Shown here piece after piece: positions 21,628 to 33,342 of a DNA stretch of 64,000 nucleotides; the stretch's first letter is position 1, and every line of letters begins with the position of its first letter. Source of the stretch: Spinacia oleracea (Eukaryota; Streptophyta; Magnoliopsida; Caryophyllales; Amaranthaceae). The notes beneath the pieces were generated by a model. It was given only the letters and a program-made list of their open reading frames with translations, was not told the origin of the DNA and ran no database searches. The stretch covers positions 71,353,671 to 71,417,670 of the forward strand of contig NC_079492.1 in the NCBI RefSeq assembly GCF_020520425.1. Reading direction: 5' to 3'. Both the position numbers and the translations under genes were made by a program.

Positions 21628-23833
21628 AATCAAAGAATATCTAAGCAAACCACCCGTCCTCTCCCCGCCTTCGCCTGGAATCCCTTTACGCCTATACCTA
21701 ACCGTCACGGATACTGCAGCGGGAGCTATGCTCTCACAGTGTGCACATGGATCCGAGCGAGACATTTACTACTTGAGCAAGAAGTTCATACAGTACGAGA
21801 CGAGATACACAGAACTTGAGAAAACCTGCCTCGCCCTCGTCTGGGCATCCAAAAAACTCAGACATTACCTATTGGCCCACACTGTTCATATAGTGTCACA
21901 ACTAGACCCCTTAAAATACATGTTCGAAAAGCCCGCCCTAAATGGTCGCCTGTCCAGGTGGCTAGTCATGCTCTCAGAATTCGACCTAAAATTCATGCCA
22001 GAAAAAACAATCAAAGGAAGAGCGGTAGCCGAATTCCTGGCCGAGCATGCCACGAATGAGGAAACCACGGAAGCTTACCTCCTCCCTGACGAGGAACTTC
22101 TGATGATACGAGACGACTATTGGACACTATACTTCGATGGCGCGTCCAACCAAAAAGGATGCGGCGTCGGAGTTCTCCTAGTCAGTCCCGAAGGGGCCCA
22201 TATACCAATTTCCGTCAAACTTGACTTCGAGGCCACAAACAACACCGCCGAATACGAGGCCTGCATAGTTGGGCTAGAGGCCGCAGTTAGCCTTGGAGTC
22301 AAACATCTACAAGTCTTCGGGGATTCTTCCCTAATAATCGACCATATATCCAAAAGATGGAAGGTCCGAAGCACTAGTCTCTCAAAATATCAAGCTCACT
22401 TAGACCAAATAGTCGAGCAATTTGAAAAAATCGAGTATACGTACTTACCAAGAGACGACAACCAATTCGCGGATGCACTAGCGAAGCTAGCTTCAATGCT
22501 CAACATCCCGAATGAATGGGACGGGATGACCCTTCGGGTTGAGCGAAGGAAAGAGCCGGCTTATTGCTGTGCCATAGACTCCGAACCTGAAAACACCGAA
22601 GAAGAACCATGGTATACGGACATCCTTCGTTACAAAACAAGTGGGGAATTCCCCCCAAACACCTCCCTGCGAGCACAAAAGGCCCTACGCCTCCTCGCTT
22701 CACAATATAGCATAACTCTGGGAGAACTGTACAAGTACACGCCGAATAAAATCAAGTTACTTTGTGTCCACCAAAACCAAGCCCAAAGATTAATGGAAGA
22801 ATACCATAACGGCGTGCGCGGACCCCATATGAACGGAAAAATGTTATCCCGAAAAATATCCCGCTCAGGGTACTATTGGACCACTATGGAAACCGATTGC
22901 CATCACTTTGTAAAAACTTGCCCAAAATGCCAAATCTTCAGTAACCTTAACCATTTGCCTCCCTCAGAACTATACACCTTCACTTCTCCATGGCCCTTTT
23001 CCACCTGGGGTATAGATATAATCGGCAAGGTAACACCAACAGGCGTAGGGGGACACGAGTACGTTTTAGTCGCAATTGATTACTTCACTAAATGGGTAGA
23101 GGCAGTCTCCTATGCAAAATTAACGGCCAAACATGTCGCTCGATTCCTAGAAAAGAACATATTCTGTCGATACGAGGTTCCACATGAAATCATAAGTGAC
23201 CAAGGTTCCCACTTTAGGGCCGAAGTCCAAGACCTGCTCGAAAAATATCATGTCAAGCACCATAAATCCTCTCCCTACAGGCCGCAAATGAACGGCGCGG
23301 TAGAGGCGGCCAACAAAAATATTAAAGTCATAATCGAAAAAATGGCCGAAAATTATAAGGATTGGCCCAACAAATTACACTTCGCATTATGGGGCTATCG
23401 AACCTCAATCCGCACCTCCATTGGAGTAACACCCTACTCCTTGGTATACGGAATGGAAGCAGTTCAACCGATCGAGTCGGAAATTCCCTCCCTCCGGATC
23501 ATCCTAGAAAGCAAGCTACGCGAGGCTGATTGGGTTCAAGCTAGGTACGACGAGCTCGTCCTGTTAGACGAACGGAGGTTGAGAGCTTTACATCACGTGC
23601 AAGTGTATCAAAAGCGCATCGCAAGGCAATTCAACGAAAGAGTCAAACCTCGAAATACCAAAGAAGGCGATTTTGTATTAAAAGAAGTCCGCGCACCTAC
23701 TACGGACCCTCGAGGAAAATTCCAGCCTAACTGGACAGGACCATATTTTGTAAAGACCATCCTACCTGGCGGAGCAGTCCAACTAGCTGACATAGATGGA
23801 GCGGAATTCGCTAACCTCATGAACTTAGACTAA
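21605..23833 (+). CDS. Tat-lineage pol, second part: RNase H, archaeal-type RNase H, integrase
   Basis: The frame has 742 codons in order. First comes the RT-linked RNase H (VTDTAAGAMLSQ, YTELEKTCLALVWASKKLRHYL). Next is a second, archaeal-type RNase H from about 22131 (YFDGASNQKGCGVGVLL, TNNTAEYEACIVGLEAA, FGDSSLI, DNQFADALAKLAS), diagnostic of the Tat lineage. Then come the integrase zinc-binding region (YHNGVRGPH through KTCPKCQ) and the integrase core. The catalytic triad is complete: Asp codons at 23015-23017 and 23198-23200 and Glu at 23303-23305, giving an exact 35-residue DD35E spacing. No chromodomain is present. The frame ends at 23833; the next codons in the same frame encode the usual C-terminal LKKYY, so the TAA is a premature stop five codons from the normal end. 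Together with the frameshift at 21605 it shows decay. Confidence 0.9.
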   Translation: MNKTAFDKIKEYLSKPPVLSPPSPGIPLRLYLTVTDTAAGAMLSQCAHGSERDIYYLSKKFIQYETRYTELEKTCLALVWASKKLRHYLLAHTVHIVSQLDPLKYMFEKPALNGRLSRWLVMLSEFDLKFMPEKTIKGRAVAEFLAEHATNEETTEAYLLPDEELLMIRDDYWTLYFDGASNQKGCGVGVLLVSPEGAHIPISVKLDFEATNNTAEYEACIVGLEAAVSLGVKHLQVFGDSSLIIDHISKRWKVRSTSLSKYQAHLDQIVEQFEKIEYTYLPRDDNQFADALAKLASMLNIPNEWDGMTLRVERRKEPAYCCAIDSEPENTEEEPWYTDILRYKTSGEFPPNTSLRAQKALRLLASQYSITLGELYKYTPNKIKLLCVHQNQAQRLMEEYHNGVRGPHMNGKMLSRKISRSGYYWTTMETDCHHFVKTCPKCQIFSNLNHLPPSELYTFTSPWPFSTWGIDIIGKVTPTGVGGHEYVLVAIDYFTKWVEAVSYAKLTAKHVARFLEKNIFCRYEVPHEIISDQGSHFRAEVQDLLEKYHVKHHKSSPYRPQMNGAVEAANKNIKVIIEKMAENYKDWPNKLHFALWGYRTSIRTSIGVTPYSLVYGMEAVQPIESEIPSLRIILESKLREADWVQARYDELVLLDERRLRALHHVQVYQKRIARQFNERVKPRNTKEGDFVLKEVRAPTTDPRGKFQPNWTGPYFVKTILPGGAVQLADIDGAEFANLMNLD

Positions 23834-24689
23834 TTGAAAAAGTACTATATTTAATAAAATTCAGTCTGGAGTTAAGGCATCTAATAAAACACGTTAAGAC
23901 TCATAACCAAGCATTCTGCACATTACTCTAAGCAAACGGCATAAAACTCGATAAAGTAGAAAAAGGCGAAGGACCATGTTTTAATGCCCAGGACTGGGCG
24001 CTGTTATTTTTCACGCCCAGACCTGGGCCCCGATATTTCCTACGCCCGTGTATGGGCGTCATTCTCTCTTGCCACCTATCCACCCGCTTCTGCAAGTGTT
24101 CGTACTCCTTTTTTGAACCATCAAAAGAACCACGAACACTTGGGGGGGAAGCAAACGTGTAATGAACACCCTTTCAAAAAATTTCAAAATGCTAGAACTA
24201 CGCGCGACCTGATTCTGACAAGATACGTAGGCAATCCTTATCAAGGATTCGGTCCAGTAAAAATTAAAAAATAATAAAGTCATGCAACGCATCATGAAGA
24301 AAGGATATTGCAAAGGGCACTATACCCTAACCCATGCACGGGCAAGACCAAATAGAATGAAAAACAAAGCCACGAGAATTTTCAGGAACAAGCCCAACAA
24401 AGGAGTATGGCACGAGTCGGCAAAAAACGAAAAATAGTGAACATGCATATGTAATACCCCAAGTAGTCGGTTAGTCTAAAAATATGTGTGCACTCTTGTA
24501 TGAACTCATTATTTTTACGGAATTCTTTCTCTTTTCAAAATTCGTCGTTGGTTTAGAAAGCTAATATTACTATAATATGTTAAAGCAAAGCCCACGGAAG
24601 GCTCAAAACATTCTTGCACCAAAAAAATCGCAAAAAATATATATACATGCGGAATACAAGAATGAATATATACAAAACCGGAGGTAAGC
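23834..24689 (+). other. Spacer between pol and the antisense gene
   Basis: Non-coding sequence with a GGGCGC hairpin module at 23981-24057. The right end (24600-24690) is TA-rich and would be the 3' UTR of the antisense gene, with TATATATT-type signals on the minus strand. Confidence 0.5.
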
Positions 24690-26965
24690 CTAAGACTCGT
24701 CATCGGCTTCATGTCTCCAAGCCTCTCCGGTCCATCCACTCCACTCCCCGTGGTATGAGGACCCCCAGCCAGAATCACCCCAAAAATGAGGCTGTGACTG
24801 CAACTCGGGGCTAGGCTCTCGGGCCACTGACACAGAGCGTCGCCTACGCTCTGGCTCGGACCTCTCCCCGGAAGAACTCACCCCCGCGTCGGAACGGCGA
24901 TGACGTCGGGGCGAGTGCCGTGCCCTCTCTCTCTCACGACCGTGTCCCCCGCCCGAGGGACCCACGTCGTCGGTCCCGGCTCGTCCAGCACCCGTCTACA
25001 AGAAAAGACGAAAAGAGGGTGAGTAACAGAAAGCCAAACAAAAGGTACAGATCAAAAGAAAAAAGAGGGCACATTACCCGAGTAGAGTGGGGGCTCCTGC
25101 AAGAAAGTGCAGATCGGGCCCGAACCAACGCGGACTTCAACCGGTTGATCACCCCCACCATCGCGTTGGCCGTACGGGCCGGAACCTGAAACAGGAATGT
25201 TAGTAACAAAAGAAAAAAGAAAGATATAAGAAGAGTGCACAAATAAAAGGTGCATACCGCCTGTACTCCCTCAGGGAGCGGAGCATGGAAAACCCGGTCT
25301 TCCGGGAAAGTCTCCACAATCAAGGATCCACTCTCTCCTGTATACGAGATCCGAGCATCGGGAAGCACCCATCCCCCCAACGAAGGGCCAGGACACTCCT
25401 GCACAAAACACAGTAGACATAAACACATGGGCACGAGCATGAAAACACTAAAATCAATACGAAAAGAGAGGGCAACTTACAGCGCCAGGCTCCGGGAGAC
25501 GAAGAGGATCCTGGATAAACTGATAATAGCTAGCTCCCTCTATCACCAACTCTGTCGCCGGTACGCCAGTCCTCGAGTGGACCCTCCACGACTCGCCTAT
25601 CGAACGAGTACACAGCATGGTCGCTGGCGGAGGCTTAGGCACCGAAAAAGCCCCGATCGTCTGCATACGTACCCGCTCTCCCAGGTACCAGACAGGGTCC
25701 CGTCGGTCGACGAACAAGACCCGCATCTGGCTCAGGGCATGACTATCCCTGACCGAAGCATAAGTACCCCTAAAAGAGAGCCATGGGGTCCAAACCACCT
25801 GTTTTTGTACAAACACGGTCAGATCTCGCACATAGAAAATAAAAAGAATGACGAAATACGAGATAGAGGATAAGATTCTGCACATGCTCAGGGTTCCCGT
25901 CCCGAATGAGATCCCACACGGTATCGGGCGGTGGACGCACTGTCAGCTTCTTCTTCCAACCCCAACGACGACCGGCAGGGTACTCCAAAGGCCTCTACCC
26001 CTTTCGGGGAGCCAGCCAAGGTAAGTGCTCAAAGGCCCACAGCTACAAAAGGAAAAGACAATAAAACATCAAAAAAAAAGAGGCCCGGTAAAAGCGAGAA
26101 AACAAAAGAAAGTCTAGGCACATACCTCGATTAAACGCGGCACTCCCGCTAATGTAATGACAAAGTGACGTCTACTCGGGTCCGAGTCGCGCACCGCCAA
26201 ACTCATCTGGCCGACGAGCGTCGCATAGCCCAAATCTCCCCAGCAATAGTCACCCAGTGTAGACACGTCCTCCACCATACCTATCCACCTCGGGTCAAAG
26301 GTGTCAGTCGGACCCGATAGAAAAGTGGAAGTAATAAAATGGAGGTAGAACAGCCGAGCCTGTCTTGAAGACGACTCCTCTACCCCTTGCTCCAAGGCCC
26401 ACATCAGGTCAGCGAAAGGTATCCCTTGGGGCTGGTACGAAGGCAATCTCATGCCCATCCACGAGCCCAGGAGCCTGGTACCCTCAGCAACAGTCGACGG
26501 TGGGCCATCCGACCTCAGACGAACGGGGTTCCCTATAAAGGTCAAGCCCGTCAAAGCCGTGTAGTCCTCGGGAGTGATCGTCATCTCACCCCAAGGAAAA
26601 TGGAAGGTGTTGGTGGTATCCCACCACCACCTCATGAACGGCCGCAGAAAGGACAGGGAGATGTTAAGCCTCAGTATCTCTCAGAAGATCTCGACCACCG
26701 GAAACAGTGAGCTCGCCCTCACCAAAGCCTGGGCGTCCGAGCTCAGGAAACTAAAAACGGTCTCACTCGTCGCTGCGCCGTAGCCGCGAACCGTAGTCTC
26801 TCTCCTCGTGTGAAGGCGGGAAGTCACGTGGTGCTCTAGGTCGTAGTGCAGATCACGACCGTCGTAGAGCTCAGGACCCACCCATAGGGGACCCGCGCCA
26901 GTAGACTGACGCGTCATGCCACGCTCCTCGTGGCCACCAGAAGGAGGTGACGACTCGTCAGGCAT
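24690..26965 (-). pseudogene. Antisense multi-exon gene encoding a plant mobile domain protein
   Basis: Six coding exons on the minus strand: 26965-26126, 26042-25884 (or to 25860), 25798-25481, 25398-25258, 25185-25078 and 24995-24690. All five introns are short (about 60-85 nt), have GT...AG borders and are phase 0, which strongly supports the model. The product is about 623 residues. Exon 1 encodes a plant mobile domain (PMD, aminotransferase-like family) with RWWWDTTNTFHFPWGEMTIT and EDYTALTGLTF. Exon 2 has LWAFEHLPWLAP, exon 3 has VDRRDPVWYLGERV, and the last exon is a low-complexity R/S/E/G-rich tail ending at the stop 24692-24690. PMD proteins occur both as host genes, some acting in silencing or development, and as passengers of transposons; the molecular activity is unknown. 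Two in-frame stops, TGA at 26683-26681 and TAG at 25997-25995, break this copy. Because the gene is antisense, its introns are not removed from the element's genomic RNA. Confidence 0.85.
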
Positions 26966-27620
26966 GCTGATCAATAATACAATAAGGCATTATACCTTTA
27001 ACAAAACTGGCACTCACACCTATCACTAAAGGAGTGCATTCCACTCATAAAATGGAGTCATACAATTTTTGTTCCCTAAGACATGATACTAAGTTCATAT
27101 CGAGCAAAAAATTCCCTAAGTGAAAAACTTTTTAACTCCAACAAAATGAAAATTCTTCCATAATTTGTCATTCATGAATTATGAGGAACGCAAGCAATAT
27201 ACCAAAAACACCTACATTGTAAGAAAACACTAGAGTCGTAGGTATACTTGGGGGCTAGCATAAAAATGCCCAAATTCAACAAGAATCAACATACTTGCGA
27301 AAATTAACATGCACAAACTAATTAACATGTTATGTGGAACATTTCCAACTATCTAATTGAAGGAAAGGGGCACAAAATCAAAAACCCCCAAATCAATTTC
27401 ATGCATAAAAATACTTGACAAAAATACTGAAATTGACAAAAAATCTCAAAATTACTGAAAATTACTTACATTGGGAAGATTAGGAAGTGATTTGGAGTAG
27501 AATTCGTAAAGAAAAGTGAAGAAACGAGCAAGAAATCAGTTGAAAGAGGTGAGGAGCTTGAGCGAAAATGGTGGAAATGGGAAAGGAAGGAGACGGTCCG
27601 CGAATTTAAAGACCCGTCTC
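26966..27620 (-). promoter_or_regulatory. Probable promoter, 5' UTR and leader intron of the antisense gene
   Basis: On the minus strand a TTTAAAT motif (about 27604-27610) is followed by a pyrimidine-rich, C/T-biased 5' UTR-like stretch (27590-27470) without long open frames. It ends at a perfect donor GTAAGT (intron from 27469). The intron would run 503 nt to an AG at 26968-26967, one base before the ATG at 26965. A 5' UTR intron of this size is common in plant genes. The promoter is inferred only from motif order. Confidence 0.5.
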
Positions 27621-27629
27621 CCTTTCGCA

Positions 27630-27690
27630 TTTTCAACGCCCAGCACTGGGCGTTAGAAATTCTCGCGCCCAGAGCTGGGCGCTGAAAATT
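27630..27690. repeat. GGGCGC hairpin module upstream of the antisense gene
   Basis: Two small inverted repeats, CGCCCAG-CA-CTGGGCG and CGCCCAG-AG-CTGGGCG, separated by TTAGAAATTCTCG. The same design occurs at about 17682-17735, 19450-19507, 23981-24057 and 29312-29355. Confidence 0.65.
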
Positions 27691-27914
27691 CTTCCCAGAC
27701 AGCGAATATTCGCTGTCGGGCACGCGCAATCCCCTATTTTGTGTAAAATATCTGTTATCTTGATATTTCTTTCCCAAGAACGGTATTTTGCAATATCGTT
27801 AAAAATATACACAGTGTGGACCCACTTATAGGACACACCTGATCAGGAAATATTGCGACCCACCAACAGGTTGTAATCACAAAAGCCCTTCTACATAGGC
27901 AAAATAAGAAATTC

Positions 27915-28420
27915 AAAATGGGCTCGCCCACCCTCAGCGGGCGGGGTCTGCGTCACTAGCCGCGCAGGTCCTCAGTTTTCGAAAAATAGAATCTTCAAAA
28001 ACAAAATGAAATAGGCTCGCCATCTTCAGCCGGCGGGGTCTACGGCGCAAACCACGTAGGTCCTTATTTTCAAAAAATAAACACAAACAAATTTCAAAAC
28101 AGATTCGTCCACTTCTATCGGACGGGGTGTCCACCCTTAGCGGACAGGCTCGCCATCTTTAGCCGGCGGGGTCTGCGTCACTAACCGCGCAGGTCCTTAG
28201 TCGTTGCAGCGATAACTCTTTTTGGTTTTCCGTTTTTCCCAAAAACGATGTGAGTAGCTTTTTGGGTTTCCGTTTTTCCCACAAACGATGTGATTTCCGT
28301 TTTTCCAAAAAAGAACGATGTGAGTAGCTTTCCTTTTTCCACAAAAAAATTCAAAGATTGGTTTTCCGTTTTTTCCAAAAAAAGAACGATGTGCTGGATT
28401 TTCCATCGTTTTACGTACCA
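27915..28420 (+). repeat. Tandem repeats in the 3' region of element F
   Basis: Two arrays. At about 27915-28200 a unit of roughly 100 bases containing GGCTCGCC...GGCGGGGTCTGCGTCACTA and CGCAGGTCCT occurs about three times in degenerate form. At about 28205-28400 a shorter unit containing GATGTGAGTAGCTTT and TTTCCGTTTTTCC recurs four to five times. Frames reading through it give lysine-rich low-complexity peptides without meaning. Tandem arrays in this position are known in Tat/Ogre elements. Confidence 0.65.
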
Positions 28421-28805
28421 TAAAACAAGGGGGTTTTCTCGTTTAGCTAACCCTAAAAATGAGAATCTTTAAAAACATTTTTACCTCGTGATTGGGCTTG
28501 GCCAGGCCCAATTACACTTTACAGCTTTGATTTCGAAAACATCTGTAGCTACTCCCAATGACAAAGTGAGGGAGTTTCTACGCACCTTTAGATCCTTCCA
28601 ATGACAAAGCGAGGAAGTTTCTATACTATCAGTTGACAAATCCCAATGACACGTGAGGGATATGTCGACACTTCAAAGTGATGACCCTTAAGTCAAATGT
28701 TATCACTCGGGGGCTCGTGAGACCCTCGCAAAAAACAGGTCACCATGGCTTGTGTGACGCACTCCGTCTAATACTTTGACCATCGTCTTACTCCAAGACT
28801 CAGTC

Positions 28806-28820
28806 AAAGTGGGGGCTAAC
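28806..28820 (+). other. Polypurine tract of element F
   Basis: AAAGTGGGGGCTAAC directly precedes the 3' LTR, in the place and composition expected for the plus-strand primer of a Gypsy element. Confidence 0.75.
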
Positions 28821-30258
28821 TGTAGACACCTACTTTTGTCCCCATTCCCGAAAGGGAAGGTTCGATGATGAAAACATAAATCTCCACTTGACAACGCATC
28901 TCCTATAAAATAACGAATCTCAATCACCCTTTTCGTTTCACTCGAAACCTGCTATTTATAGAAACCTACTATTTATGGAAACCTGCTAAAAATAGTAACT
29001 GCCGTAAAGGGTAGCTTCTAAAAGTGGCAAGTCATAAAAGATAGAAACCTGTCAGAATTAGGTGTTGCACTCCAACATAAATCCTAAATGAGATAGAAAA
29101 CTGCGAGAATCCTATTCCTAATATGATTCGGAAATAAGAGTTACGTATTAATTAAAATCCTAACGAGCCTAGAGTTCGTAACGGGCCCAGACGCATTCCG
29201 TCATGAAATTGATACGCACTAAAAGACTCGATTAAGTCTCAAACACTACGGATTTCAGGAATCCGAATCTGACTAAGAAAACAACCCAGACCCTATTTTC
29301 AACACCTGGCTCTAGGCGCCGAAATCTTCGGCGCCCAGGCCTGGGCGCTGGAATTTACCTGGGTACGTGTTTTTTCCTAATTCTTCGTGGATTAGAGCTC
29401 TGCAATTCTATCTTTCCACAAACTCTTTTCTATAAATATAGCCCAAGTTCGACGTGAAATCACAACACATAATTCATATTCTGAGTATTGACTCCAACCC
29501 CTAGCCCAAGCCTCACACTGCGAAATTGTTCACGCGTTCTTTCGCAATCGATCCATAAATCGAACAGCACGTATCCTGTCCCATAATTCGAGATTCGTTA
29601 AATAAAAAGGAGAAATAGCAAAGTCAAAGTGGTTAATTTTCTGAGAACCGTGACGCACCTCTCAAGGGTGCGTCGTAATGTGTCCCTTTTCTATGATTTA
29701 ATTGCTTTCCTCGCCCTTTTTATGAATTGTTAAACTAATTAAATCTGATTGTTCTACCACGCCTAACAAATATAATATTTTTGGGAAATTGGATTATCAT
29801 GCTAGGTCCCTTAATGCTATTTAAATCAGATAATCGCGATCGATCTAGTATTATATGTTGCATATTGCTAAAATCAACTCAGATTAGTTTAATAATTAAC
29901 GCATGTCCCTTCAATTATTTATGCTGAGCTAGTAAGGATATCCTGCCTCTGGAGTTATCGAAGAGCGAGTACTCCTCTCGGTAGTTACAGTCCCCCGAAC
30001 CCTCAATCTCTACCATGCGGGTGTACGTTGAGCGATCCCCACCACCAGGGATCACAAGGGAACCTACGGCCGTCGTGGTCAAACATAATTGCACTCCCTT
30101 TATGTCACGATAACCGGGTTTTGTCAGTTTTTCTCATTGTCGTCGATTGGGTGTAAACTCACAGGAAATCCAATTACACTTGATTGAATAAAAAGAATCG
30201 TCACACCCACGAGGGACGAGGTCACGCATTAGCCTCGTGCTTTTTCGACCCCCTCACA
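28821..30258 (+). repeat. 3' LTR of element F
   Basis: A 1,438-bp LTR matching 17192-18661. Relative to it I count 26 substitutions, mostly transitions, one single-base indel and a deletion of about 33-35 bases after TCTCATTGTCGT (about 30143). It is followed by the target duplication AATGC. Confidence 0.93.
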
Positions 30259-30561
30259 AATGCGTAGAATATATATTTTATGCAATGCAGGTACTCCAAG
30301 TGACTAGTATGACCAAATTTAGGATAGTTAAATACGGTCTGCGCACCGTTCTATCTTTGAATGTAAAGTTTTAAATATGGTCTGCGTACCATGGAAATTT
30401 TGATGTAATTTATTATTTTCAAGTATTTCTAAGTTTAGAACTTTAAGTTAGCATTTGAACGAAGATTCAAGACGATGCCAAGCTAACAAGGAGGTGATGA
30501 AGATTGGATGCTTCAAGACAAGAAGTTTTGGGCCATACTAGATCACCAATTATTTATGCAA

Positions 30562-30666
<105 letters not shown>

Positions 30667-33342
30667 GCGTGGATGTATGAATGTATGTATGCTTTGCAAG
30701 AACAGGTTGTTTCCTATGAATCGATTAGTTTTAAGTTCACTAAATAATCGAACCAACATAGAAACAACTAGGTCCAAGTAATATTGAGTTTTAAAAATTG
30801 CCTTCCAAATCAACACTTACAAAAATCTAGGGATCTAAGATAGTAGGTTTACGCTAAAGCGAGGTGCTATTTTAGTTGACTTAGGTGGTAAGGCGTCCTA
30901 AAGGAGCACATTGATTGTGGTTTCAACTCAAACAACAATGGCATTATGTTGTGGCAATGGGATAAATTATGGCATTAATTTATTAACCAAGAGTAATTTG
31001 GAGATTACTAGCAATAGGTTTTGCTTACCTAAAATCTTAAACTACTTAAGACATGCTAAAGCTGCTTAAGGATTTAGGACTTTTGGGTCTTGGAATCATT
31101 TCATTCATTTTGGACCATGTTTTATTTTTTGCATGAATGAAATGTTTAATAGCTTTGATGATTGTGTGAATGCTTTTATTTCAAGTTATTAAAGTATGAT
31201 AAATGTTTTCTTTGCTAGTTCATTTTGTAGAATAGTCAATCTTCAACCTTATTGCGTTCGGACAATAGAACTGCAATATTTCCTCGATCGATTGGTAACT
31301 ATTTTTTAGAGCGATTCTCAAACAAAAGGAGAGTGAGAGCGTATCTTGAATGCTATTTTCTTATAGTGATCTTCATGGTTGTTTTCAAACTAGAATTTGA
31401 ATGGTAGACCAATTGGACCTCATATATTCAGAATACTGGGTAGTTTTGAAATAATGAAGTATTGAGTTAAAGACTCATGTATAACCAATGGTTAACAACC
31501 AATTTTCTTTTGATTCGACAATGAACTAGACTCGTTGGATGCGGTCATTCAAAGTGAATAAAAGAAAGGGACTTTGTACGCATAACAAAGTAAGAAGATC
31601 AAGCAAAGATAAAATCTTTAGGACTATAAGAAAACGTGCTAGAAAGGATAGGAAAGGGGAACAAAAGAAATGAATTCAATATTCAATTTCTACCTAAAAG
31701 TTTGTGTTAAAGAGAAACGACTTAGCAAATAAACTCCTATGGTATTAGATTACCGATTGAGGTTCTAAACTCTTGTTAAGAACTCAAATTCCGGGAGCTA
31801 AGTCTGGTTATTGACCTACAAGTAAGTAATGAAGCAAAGTTGTGCTACATTAATTGTATGGTCATCATGTTTGTTTTAAAGTCCTTCTAAAGGCTCACAT
31901 TCAAAGTAAACAAAAACCTTAGTGGTATTATGTTCCATTAATCATCATAATCAATTTCTGTTTGGACAACGGAAAGACTCACATTCAAAGTAAACAAAAA
32001 CCTTCGTTAAGTGTTTATTTGAATGAAATGGTCATTTAAGGGTTGAGTCATATGATTGATTAATAAACAAACGAATCTTTTCACACTCAAACTTCAGAAG
32101 GTTCAAATCAAACATTTTTGATTTGTGTTCCACATATCTTTGGCAATGTCATACGACCATATCAACAAGTCAACATTCTAAGATTCCATGGCATAGATTT
32201 CTGAAAGTTGGTTAGTTTAAGGCACGTGGGTCTTGCTTATTGAACATGACATAGAAATGGACTATTGTTAGAAGTTTCTAGACAATAAAGTTCATGGGCC
32301 AAAGATGGATTTTATGACTTACCTATTTCACAAGAATTTGAGAAAATATGACTATATTTACTCAACGTGAATTATGCGAAATGCTTCAATGCAATTCACA
32401 AAAGGGTATAAAATCAACTTGGCAAGAATTATGGAACATCTAGGCTGGGTCAAGGTGATGTATGCATGAGCCAAGAAAGATTATCTAGATTGTTTATATG
32501 GCATTATAACAATCGAAACTCCATATGAATATGGTATGTCCAAATGGAGGAATCGGAATCGGATAATCACGACTATTTTCCTATATAGTTTCTAAATGAT
32601 ACTCTCAAGTGACTTTCACACTAAACAAAGTTGTCAAAGCTAAGGATAAGATGTCATAAGGATTGAACTTCGGTTCAGTACATCTTTTCAGTACATATAT
32701 ATCTAGGGTTGTCAAACCCAGTGGGAGTTAGTGTTTACACCAAACAAACTCAAGTATAGATATATGTTTCTTTATGAGCGACTCATAGAAACAAAGGTAT
32801 TGATTCTACCACAAATATGAGAACATATGGTTGTTGCTCTAGATAATGTCTTTTAGGAAACCATCATATTTCCAAAAAGGCAAGTGGGAGAAAAATGACC
32901 TCGAATGGACTTCGAGTCAAGCAACAAACAAATGTAGGATACTTAGGAGTCTTTGGAAAAGCTCCGTACTTAGAAGCCTTTGGAAGAGCTTCATGAAGAC
33001 TTTAGAAGTGGTTCAAGAGAATCCTAATACTCAAAGGACTTGAGTGATGTCTTTATAGACACTAACGTTTGATGTTCAATACCTAAGTAAATCGTATAAG
33101 GAATAGATTTCAACCAAGATAGATACATAGATATCTTGAGGAATGAAAACTATGAAGACTTTGGAAAGTGCTTCAAAAACATACGACTTACAGGTTAGCT
33201 ACGACGAATTAAAAATTCCCAAGTATGGTTTGAGGCCATCAGAAACATAAGTATGGTTCGAGGCCATACAAAATGGTTTGAGGCCATTTCATCCAAAGTA
33301 CCTTCATCTTGAAGAATCAAATCTATGATTTGGTTGATTTGC

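Larger units (their letters stand above)
17192..30258 (+). mobile_element. Element F: Tat-lineage Ty3/Gypsy retrotransposon with an antisense spliced gene
   Basis: A 13,067-bp element nested in element E. LTRs are 17192-18661 and 28821-30258, and the target duplication AATGC is at 17187-17191 and 30259-30263. The Tat assignment rests on three features: the primer-binding site TGGCGACTCCACTGGGGA; a pol with a second, archaeal-type RNase H between the RT-linked RNase H and the integrase; and an extra ORF on the opposite strand between pol and the 3' LTR. The gag-protease region is absent (only about 1.5 kb separates the primer-binding site from pol). Pol carries a frameshift and a late stop, and the antisense gene has two stops, so this copy is defective. 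The LTRs differ by 26 substitutions plus a 33-35 bp deletion in the 3' copy. Confidence 0.93.

Noticed and set aside
25454..25885. Single 143-codon minus-strand frame as a separate gene
   Set aside because: Its first 29 codons are intron sequence; the rest is exon 3 of the spliced antisense gene.
28159..28421. Lysine-rich frames that resemble a basic nuclear protein
   Set aside because: They are translations of the short tandem repeats in the F 3' region in three shifted frames.
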